Shown here piece by piece: positions 58,688 through 64,000 of a stretch of 64,000 nt of DNA. Under the pieces are notes generated by a model. It was not told where the DNA came from. It made no database searches and saw only the letters and a program-made list of their open reading frames with translations. Source of the stretch: Anaerolineales bacterium (GTDB lineage Bacteria > Chloroflexota > Anaerolineae > Anaerolineales > Villigracilaceae). The stretch's first letter is position 1; every line of letters starts with the position of its first letter. The position numbers were made by a program, and so were the translations under genes. The stretch is taken from NCBI GenBank assembly GCA_014860745.1, contig JACZJC010000069.1, forward strand, positions 37,221 to 101,220, written 5' to 3'.

Positions 58688-60010
58688 TTATTTCACTACC
58701 CTGGGGGCAAAGAACCATAAAATTGCGAGGATCAACCCGCCCGCAAAAAATGGGACGGGGCCGCCGAACCATTGGAACAGGGCGCCATAAAACAGGGGAG
58801 CAATTGCATTTGCTGCACTGTATGCGGCGGCGGAGACGCCCAACGCACCTCCCACTTCGTTTTTATCCGAAGCTTTTGTGATGAGGCTGTTCACGGCGGG
58901 ATGCAACACGCCGCCGCCCAATGCGGCAGGGAAACTTGCGATTAACAGCCAGATAATCCCGAACCAGCCTTTAGAAGTTTCATCCGGTAAGTGAATATTG
59001 ATACTTTGAATGGAAACGCGGAACTCGCCTTGTCCGGCCATGCTTTCCAGTACTTTCGCTTTTTCGTACCAGGGTATCGGTATGGCTGGCGTGAGCGCGG
59101 TCCCGATCAGACCGATGGAAAGCGCACCCAACCCCATCAATACCAGCCAGCGGTCTCCCTTCTTTTTCGACCATCGACCGATCAACCCGGTCTGCACGAT
59201 GATTATGAAAATGCCTGCAAGCACAAAAAGGCCGGACGTGTCACGCGCGTCCATGCCGAGGCGGGTGAGGGTGAATAGGGAAAAGAGTTGTTCGTAACCG
59301 CCGAAAGCGATTTGGTAGAAGAACATCAGCACGAGAAAAAAGCCAACCCCCGGACGGTTGAGGGCTTCGCGTAAAGCTCCAAAAGAAAATGGACGGCGAA
59401 TGCGTGAGGCCTTGGGGTCTGCCGCCTCTTTGTAGGTTTCCTTGAACCATAAGGAGGTGAGCAGGATGGAAGCCAATGAAAATGCCGCGGCAGTAAAAGC
59501 AACGGCCTGATAGTTTTGTCCGCTTGCGGCAAGGACAATGAATGCGATAATGGGACCGAGGACAAAGCCGACGCCGAAAGCTGCCCCAATCAAGCCCAGC
59601 CCCTGGGTGCGCGTTTTTTCGGTGGTGCTGTCCGCGATGGCGGCCTGGGCGGTGGCGATGTTTGCACCGGAGAGACCGTCAATGATGCGGGAGACAAACA
59701 ACAGGAAGAGCGAATCTGCAAACCCGAGCAATATAAATCCAGCCAGAGTGCCGATCTGGCTGACGACCAGAACGGGTTTCCTGCCAAAGCGGTCTGAGAG
59801 CCTGCCCAAAATAGGCGCGCCGACAAACTGCATCAGGGGATAGGTCGCCTGTAAAATGCCGATCACGATTGGCGAGGCTCCAAACCGTGCGGCGTACAAA
59901 GGCAGCAATGGGATGATGATGGAAAGCCCCATCAAGTCCACAAGGACGATGACGAGAACTGGGAGGATTCGCTTGAAATCGAGTTTTTCAGTTGAGGTAT
60001 CTTGTGTCAT
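58688..60010 (-). CDS. MFS exporter (TetA/Bcr-like)
   Basis: About 440 residues from ATG 60010; a TTG at 60019 is less likely. Twelve membrane helices with the loop 2-3 motif A GRLSDRFGRKPVLV and the helix-5 motif C region GLGLIGAAFGVGFVLGPIIAF characteristic of drug/H+ antiporters. An unusual extracytoplasmic insertion (PIPWYEKAKVLESMAGQGEFRVSIQSINIHLPDETSKG, landmarks around residues 308-345) splits helices 9 and 10. It follows korB across a CCCCTCTCCCT palindrome and is probably in the same transcript. Substrate unknown. Confidence 0.87.
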   Translation of the reverse strand: MTQDTSTEKLDFKRILPVLVIVLVDLMGLSIIIPLLPLYAARFGASPIVIGILQATYPLMQFVGAPILGRLSDRFGRKPVLVVSQIGTLAGFILLGFADSLFLLFVSRIIDGLSGANIATAQAAIADSTTEKTRTQGLGLIGAAFGVGFVLGPIIAFIVLAASGQNYQAVAFTAAAFSLASILLTSLWFKETYKEAADPKASRIRRPFSFGALREALNRPGVGFFLVLMFFYQIAFGGYEQLFSLFTLTRLGMDARDTSGLFVLAGIFIIIVQTGLIGRWSKKKGDRWLVLMGLGALSIGLIGTALTPAIPIPWYEKAKVLESMAGQGEFRVSIQSINIHLPDETSKGWFGIIWLLIASFPAALGGGVLHPAVNSLITKASDKNEVGGALGVSAAAYSAANAIAPLFYGALFQWFGGPVPFFAGGLILAILWFFAPRVVK

Positions 60011-60020
60011 GGTTATCAAA

Positions 60021-60045
60021 ACCCCTCTCCCTAAGGGAGAGGGGT
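60021..60045. repeat. CCCCTCTCCCT-type palindromic element, copy 2
   Basis: ACCCCTCTCCCT and AGGGAGAGGGGT form a perfect 12+1+12 palindrome, matching the core of the element at 38434-38482. It lies between korB and the MFS gene and supplies the AGGGG purine stretch upstream of the MFS start. Confidence 0.88.
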
Positions 60046-60065
60046 GGGGGATGTGATATTGGGGG

Positions 60066-61121
60066 TTAGAACATCAAAGCGTTGACTTTGTCAATCGCCG
60101 AGCGGGCAGGTCTCAGGTCCGCTTCAGTGAGGCGGTTGAGGGGAGTCTCTACAAGATCGTAGATGCTGGTCAAGGTCGGCTTGGTGGTGTTGATGTAGAG
60201 CAGGCCGGTCACCAGCCAGTTATTACGCTGGGCTTCTTCCATCACACGCAGAGCTTCATAACGATTGGTGGGGTCGTAGCCTTTTTCGAGATTTTTCAAG
60301 ATGATCGTGGAACCGTCATGCATGTCCACTTCACGGATCTCACCCTCTTCCATCTCGCGTTCAAGGATGATCTCGCTGCGGGGGGCGATGTAGGAAATTT
60401 CGTGCAGGGGTTCTTCATGATCCTTGCCCCAGGCATACGAATGGAAGGCATTTTCCTGGTTGTTGAAAGTCACGCACGGGCTGATGATATCCAGCACGGC
60501 GATTCCTTCGTGGGCCAGCGCGGCTTTGAGAATTTCCTTCACCTGCTTCGGGTTGCCCGCGAAGGAGCGCGCAACGAATGTCGCATTGGAGACCAACGCT
60601 TCCATACATATGTCAACAGGCATGTAGGGGTTCTCGCCCTGCTTCTTCAGTTGCAAACCTTTTTCGGCTGTCGCCGAGAACTGGCCTTTGGTCAGGCCAT
60701 ACACGCCGTTGTTTTCGACGATATAGACCATGTTCACGTTGCGGCGCATAATGTGTTTGAACTGGCCCATGCCAATGCTGGCCGAGTCGCCGTCGCCGGA
60801 AACGCCAATCCCTTTCATTTGAGCATTCCCGAATAACGCGCCTGTCGCAATGGATGGCATGCGTCCATGCAGGCTGTTGAAGCCGAATGTCCGGTTCAGA
60901 AAGTAGGTTGGTGATTTTGATGAACAACCGATGCCGCTGAACTTCATCACATCTTCTGGCACGGTGTTCATTTCATACAATGCGGCGATGATCTGATTCG
61001 AGATCGAGTTATGTCCGCAGCCCTGGCAAAGGGTGCTGGGTGCGCCGCGATAATCATTTTTGGAAAGGCCGGCAAGGTTGACGTTTGCCGTCGCGCCAGC
61101 CATGGGGAGAGTTTCTGTCAT
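60066..61121 (-). CDS. korB: 2-oxoacid:ferredoxin oxidoreductase, beta subunit
   Basis: 351 residues, AAGGAG upstream. TPP-binding subunit: STLCQGCGHNSISNQIIAALYE (about 33-54), GIGCSSKSP, HGRMPSIATGA, and the TPP motif GDGDSASIGMGQFKHIMRRNVNMVYIVENNGVYGLTKGQFS. Cysteines CxxC in CQGCGH and the later SPCVTF ligate one 4Fe-4S cluster. With KorA it oxidises 2-oxoglutarate or another 2-oxoacid to acyl-CoA and reduced ferredoxin, or runs in reverse. Second structural gene of the gntR-korA-korB operon. Confidence 0.93.
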   Translation of the reverse strand: MTETLPMAGATANVNLAGLSKNDYRGAPSTLCQGCGHNSISNQIIAALYEMNTVPEDVMKFSGIGCSSKSPTYFLNRTFGFNSLHGRMPSIATGALFGNAQMKGIGVSGDGDSASIGMGQFKHIMRRNVNMVYIVENNGVYGLTKGQFSATAEKGLQLKKQGENPYMPVDICMEALVSNATFVARSFAGNPKQVKEILKAALAHEGIAVLDIISPCVTFNNQENAFHSYAWGKDHEEPLHEISYIAPRSEIILEREMEEGEIREVDMHDGSTIILKNLEKGYDPTNRYEALRVMEEAQRNNWLVTGLLYINTTKPTLTSIYDLVETPLNRLTEADLRPARSAIDKVNALMF

Positions 61122-61193
61122 TTTATATGCTCCTTAATTGTCATTGCGGGGGCGTTCTTGATCTTCGCCCGAAGCAATCCCAAACTAATAAAA

Positions 61194-63068
61194 CTACTTC
61201 TTCTTCTTCGCTGTCGCGGATGACTTGGGCTTGGCGGCAGTCTTCTTCTTCGTTGCCGCCTTCGGTTTTCCGCCTTCCGCTTTATGCTTCGCAAGAATCC
61301 CTTCGCGGACCCACGTCGCAGATGCGGGCAAGCCGTCGTGATGTGCCACCGACTTCATCTTCCCGGCAAACTGCGGATACTCCGTCAGCAAGATCTGGTG
61401 CATCTGGCCATCGCGGTTCATTTCCACAATGAAGATCTGATCGTATTTTTCAAGGAAATTGGTCACTTCCTCGGTGAAGGGGATCGCGCGCACGCGCATG
61501 AAGTCCGCTTTGATGCCGTGTTCGTTGCCAAGCTGATATTGCGCTTCGAGGATTGCGTTTTCAGTGGAGCCGTAGGCAAGGATGCCAACTGTCGCTCCCT
61601 TCACCGGGTGGAAGACTGGCTTGGGCATGTACTTCGCTGCTTTGTAGTATTTAACCTTTAGGCGTTCCATGTTGCGGATGTATGCGCCGGAGTCTTCGGT
61701 ATATTTTGCGTATTCATCATGACCGGTACCGCGGGTGAAATATGCACTCATCGGATGTTTATTGCCGGGCAGGGTGCGATAGGGAATCCCGTCACCGTCC
61801 TTGTCGAGGTAGCGCCCCCAATTGCCTTTGATCTCTTCCAAATCCTTTTCGTAAAGGATCTTTCCGCGGTCCATTGGAACTTCCGGGTATTGGAAGGGTT
61901 TGCTCATCCATTGATTCATGCCCATGTCGAGATCGCTGAGCACGAAGACCGGGGTCTGAACGCGTTCGGCAATATCGAAGGATTGCCAGCCGAAATCAAA
62001 ACATTCGCCTACATCCCCGGGCAGGAGAATGATGGAGTGAGAGTCACCATGGCCGATGAAATAGGTAAAAGAAAGGTCGCCCTGTGAAGTGCGCGTGGGT
62101 AAACCTGTGCTCGGGCCAATGCGTTGCACGTCCCAAATTACTACGGGCACTTCGGCATAATATCCAAGACCTGCAAATTCCGTCATTAATGATAAGCCAG
62201 GACCGGAAGTTGAGGTCATTGCGCGTAAACCGGCCCAGCCGGCGCCGATTGCCATTCCGAGAGCAGCGAGTTCATCCTCGGCTTGCACTACTGCGTAGGT
62301 ATGTTTACCATCCTCACGCTTGCGCAGTACTGGAAGGAAATCGTTAAGGCCTTCTGCAAGGGAGGTAGCAGGAGTGATCGGGTACCAGCCCGCAAATTGC
62401 ACGCCGCCAAAAATGGATCCGATGGCTGCGGCCGTGTTGCCGTCCGCCATGATGAGGCCATCGGTCTTGTTCATCGGTTCAAGATAAAAAGGATCCTTCT
62501 TTTCGAGGTTCGTCTTCGCCCAATCTGCGCCGGCTTTCAAGGCGTTGAAGTTCATGTCGATGGGTTTCTGCTTGCCCTTGAAATGGAAGGTCAACGCGGC
62601 AAGGATCGTATCCATATCCATGCCGATCATTTGGGCAAGCACGCCCACATAGACCATATTGCCGACGAGGTCGCGAAAGTCGTTCGGCACATTTGGGTCG
62701 TTCTTCACGATGGATTTGATCGGCATTGGGTAGATGGAAACATCCACGCGGGTGATGGGCTGCTTGATATCGTCGGAGTAGAAAAATGCCCCGCCCGGCG
62801 TGACAGAGGCCAGGTCCCGACCGAACGAATCGGGGTTGATCGCTATCACGATATCATTTGTATCTTGTCGTGCAATGAAACCATCCTTGTTCACGCGGAT
62901 GGTGTACCACGTCGGCAGGCCCTGAATGTTGGATGGAAACAGGTTCTTGCCCGAGACGGGTATGCCCATCTTGAAAATGGAACGCAGGATGGTGTTGTTG
63001 GCCGTGGAACTGCCGGAGCCGTTCTTTGTGCCAACGGTGATCGAAAAATCGTTCACTATTTTGTTCAT
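61194..63068 (-). CDS. korA: 2-oxoacid:ferredoxin oxidoreductase, alpha subunit (gamma-alpha fusion)
   Basis: About 624 residues from ATG 63068 (GAGGAG upstream). N-terminal gamma domain (about 1-190): SITVGTKNGSGSSTANNTILRSIFKMGIPVSGKNLFPSNI. The alpha domain starts near 215: GWYPITPATSLAEGLNDFLP, VQAEDELAALGMAIGAGWAGLRAMTSTSGPGLSLMTEFAGLG and RTSQGDLSFTYFIGHGDSHSIILLPGD. The C-terminus is Ala/Lys-rich low complexity (AATKKKTAAKPKSSATAKKKK region), unusual for the family. Pairs with KorB. No separate ferredoxin subunit is present. Confidence 0.93.
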   Translation of the reverse strand: MNKIVNDFSITVGTKNGSGSSTANNTILRSIFKMGIPVSGKNLFPSNIQGLPTWYTIRVNKDGFIARQDTNDIVIAINPDSFGRDLASVTPGGAFFYSDDIKQPITRVDVSIYPMPIKSIVKNDPNVPNDFRDLVGNMVYVGVLAQMIGMDMDTILAALTFHFKGKQKPIDMNFNALKAGADWAKTNLEKKDPFYLEPMNKTDGLIMADGNTAAAIGSIFGGVQFAGWYPITPATSLAEGLNDFLPVLRKREDGKHTYAVVQAEDELAALGMAIGAGWAGLRAMTSTSGPGLSLMTEFAGLGYYAEVPVVIWDVQRIGPSTGLPTRTSQGDLSFTYFIGHGDSHSIILLPGDVGECFDFGWQSFDIAERVQTPVFVLSDLDMGMNQWMSKPFQYPEVPMDRGKILYEKDLEEIKGNWGRYLDKDGDGIPYRTLPGNKHPMSAYFTRGTGHDEYAKYTEDSGAYIRNMERLKVKYYKAAKYMPKPVFHPVKGATVGILAYGSTENAILEAQYQLGNEHGIKADFMRVRAIPFTEEVTNFLEKYDQIFIVEMNRDGQMHQILLTEYPQFAGKMKSVAHHDGLPASATWVREGILAKHKAEGGKPKAATKKKTAAKPKSSATAKKKK

Positions 63069-63088
63069 TGAACTCCTCGTAAGATTCG

Positions 63089-63769
63089 TCATTGAGACGA
63101 AGAAATTAATTGGTGTATCAAATCCGTGTGTTCAGACAGGGCTTTGTAACCCGCCTCCACATCGTTTGCACAAATGGAGTCGACCATTTGTTGGTGATAA
63201 TTCCAGACTTCGGTGAGATAGTTGTAATCAGTAAAGAAATTCAAGCCCACCGTTTCATAAGCATCCCAATAGGATTGCAAAATGCCCGTGACAAAAGGAT
63301 TGTTAAGGCGTTGATAAATAGTGAGATGCAATTCGCGATGTTCGGGATGGGGAATTTCGATGGGGGAGCCGCGCAGTTTTTCCCAGGCGCGTGCTACCAG
63401 TTTTTGCAATGAGTTGTGATCTTCGGGGGTGAGTAATTTCACGGCTTCGCGCCAATAGGCGATTTCAATATGCTGGCGCAGATCTGCAAAGGCGATGAAA
63501 TGATCTTTGTTTAAAACGATGGCGTAATCAAGACTTTTCAAAACGGCTGGCGCGAAGTTGTACGGCTTGCGCCTCATTCCGGTCCTCGGCTTGACTTCCA
63601 CCAGCCCAAGCGCTCTCGCCACTTCGAGTTGTTCCCGCAATGCCGCCACGCCGACTCCCAACTCTCGGCTGAGTTCTGTTAAAGGCGGCAGGCTGTTCTC
63701 TGCCTCGGGGTGTGCGGCGAGATACTTTAGAAATTCAGAAATGTTGGGGGAAACACGGTCACGAAGCAT
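63089..63769 (-). CDS. GntR/FadR-family regulator with FCD domain
   Basis: 226 residues. A winged-helix N-terminus (about 1-75) with PPLTELSRELGVGVAALREQLEVARALGLVEVKPRTGMRRK, followed by an all-helical FCD domain with DLRQHIEIAYWREAVKLL, HRELHLTIYQRLNNP and HQQMVDSICANDVEAGYKALSEH, where the conserved Asp/His metal and ligand residues lie. FCD regulators sense organic or fatty acids. It is the first gene of the kor operon (20 bases before korA), with a candidate operator just upstream, so it probably controls 2-oxoacid oxidation by ligand availability. Confidence 0.88.
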   Translation of the reverse strand: MLRDRVSPNISEFLKYLAAHPEAENSLPPLTELSRELGVGVAALREQLEVARALGLVEVKPRTGMRRKPYNFAPAVLKSLDYAIVLNKDHFIAFADLRQHIEIAYWREAVKLLTPEDHNSLQKLVARAWEKLRGSPIEIPHPEHRELHLTIYQRLNNPFVTGILQSYWDAYETVGLNFFTDYNYLTEVWNYHQQMVDSICANDVEAGYKALSEHTDLIHQLISSSQ

Positions 63770-63776
63770 ATTGTTT

Positions 63777-63794
63777 GATTAATCCGATTAATCG
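63777..63794. promoter_or_regulatory. Candidate operator of the GntR-family gene
   Basis: GATTAATC occurs twice in tandem (63777-63784 and 63786-63793), 9 bases apart, and the second lies within the perfect palindrome CGATTAATCG. The site is 8 bases upstream of the start codon, suiting autoregulation of the gntR-korA-korB operon. Confidence 0.55.
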
Positions 63795-63861
63795 AATTTT
63801 ACGCCTGTTTGTTAGGTTCCGTCAAGGAATTTTGGTTAAGAATTTAGTTAGGATTGTTGAA

Positions 63862-64000
63862 TAGACCTCTTGCAAAAGTCAAATTGAGTTGAGTTCGAGG
63901 TTGTAAATAGCAGCGATCAGGTTGAAGCGCAAAGCAAACCTCTTTCTACGATTACGATACCTCTCGCTCAAAATACGAAACACTTTCAACTTACGGAATA
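63862..64000 (-). mobile_element. IS5-like insertion sequence, end cut by window edge
   Basis: The terminal stretch near TAGACCTCTTGCAAAAGTC (63862-63880) looks like an IS end, and the minus strand immediately inside it encodes a transposase C-terminus. The other end and any target duplication lie outside the window. The left boundary is approximate. Confidence 0.65.
63879..64000 (-). CDS. IS5-family transposase (C-terminal fragment in window)
   Basis: The reading frame ends at TGA (63879-63881) and translates, in order, FRKLKVFRILSERYRNRRKR then FALRFNLIAAIYNLELNSI. This matches the conserved end of IS5/IS4-type DDE transposases (K-x-F-R-I-L-S-x-R-Y-R-N-R-R-x-R-F-x-L-R-F-N-L-I-A). No disruption is visible in the 40 codons present, so the element may be intact. 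The rest is off the right edge. Confidence 0.8.
   Translation of the reverse strand, partial: FRKLKVFRILSERYRNRRKRFALRFNLIAAIYNLELNSI

Overview
The window is a chromosomal segment of about 64 kb, most likely from an anaerobic or facultative member of the Chloroflexota (Anaerolineae-like). This rests on the style of the proteins: TP-rich lipoproteins, a BcsB-type protein and Wzz system with no outer-membrane genes, an aldehyde:ferredoxin oxidoreductase, a two-subunit 2-oxoacid:ferredoxin oxidoreductase, and a fused ECF ATPase. No rRNA or marker gene is present, so the taxonomy is inference. I saw no phage, CRISPR array or defence island. Mobile DNA is limited to one decayed transposase and one IS cut by the right edge.

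Layout. 1-1.8 kb: small envelope proteins (YtxH-type, DUF948-like), a lipoprotein and a glutaredoxin, all on the minus strand. 2.3-23.4 kb: a large, comparatively AT-rich exopolysaccharide/surface-glycan locus. It contains an initiating sugar transferase, a Wzy-like polymerase/ligase, a Wzx-like flippase, GT2, GT4 and GT39 glycosyltransferases, PIG-L and polysaccharide deacetylases, a beta-helix protein, a Wzz protein and a BcsB-like protein. It is bracketed by two proteins with GGDEF-like domains that lack the GGDEF signature; one of these domains is fused to the Wzz chain-length regulator. 23.4-31.1 kb: a GC-richer fatty-acid beta-oxidation operon (TetR regulator with its own operator, two acyl-CoA dehydrogenases, FadN-type HCDH/ECH fusion, thiolase, SCP2 protein). 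31.2-35.4 kb: TerC, divergent thrB/thrC, and an orphan cNMP-binding histidine kinase. 35.5-39.4 kb: a YqaE/Pmp3 peptide and a complete ECF transporter (fused double ATPase, S component, EcfT). 39.4-46.6 kb: a frameshifted DUF1684 gene, a membrane protein, dcd, a GAF-HD-GYP protein, an arylamine N-acetyltransferase and a DnaQ-DinG fusion helicase. 46.7-50.3 kb: a GT2-methyltransferase fusion, a transposase relic and a large membrane protein. 50.3-55.8 kb: plsX with a NERD-like membrane protein, tRNA-Leu(GAG), and a polar amino acid ABC transporter operon ending in a dimethylargininase-like gene. 55.9-63.8 kb: SCP2 protein plus AOR, ArfB, an MFS exporter, and a GntR-korA-korB operon. 63.86-64 kb: the end of an IS5-like element.

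The most unusual DNA-level signal is a set of hairpin-forming elements placed exactly between consecutive genes of operons, starting within a few bases of the upstream stop codon and ending just before the next ribosome binding site or start. Four copies (26.9, 29.4, 30.7 and 56.3 kb) are built from diverged 7-bp words (GTtgaag, GTtacag, GTcaaag and similar) repeated in one orientation and then in the other. Two further palindromic families occupy the same kind of site (25.57 kb; 38.43 and 60.02 kb). At the protein level the best candidates for new biology are the pair of degenerate GGDEF proteins flanking the glycan locus, the BcsB-like protein with no adjacent BcsA, the EEISWGQ membrane protein, and the dimethylargininase-transporter operon.
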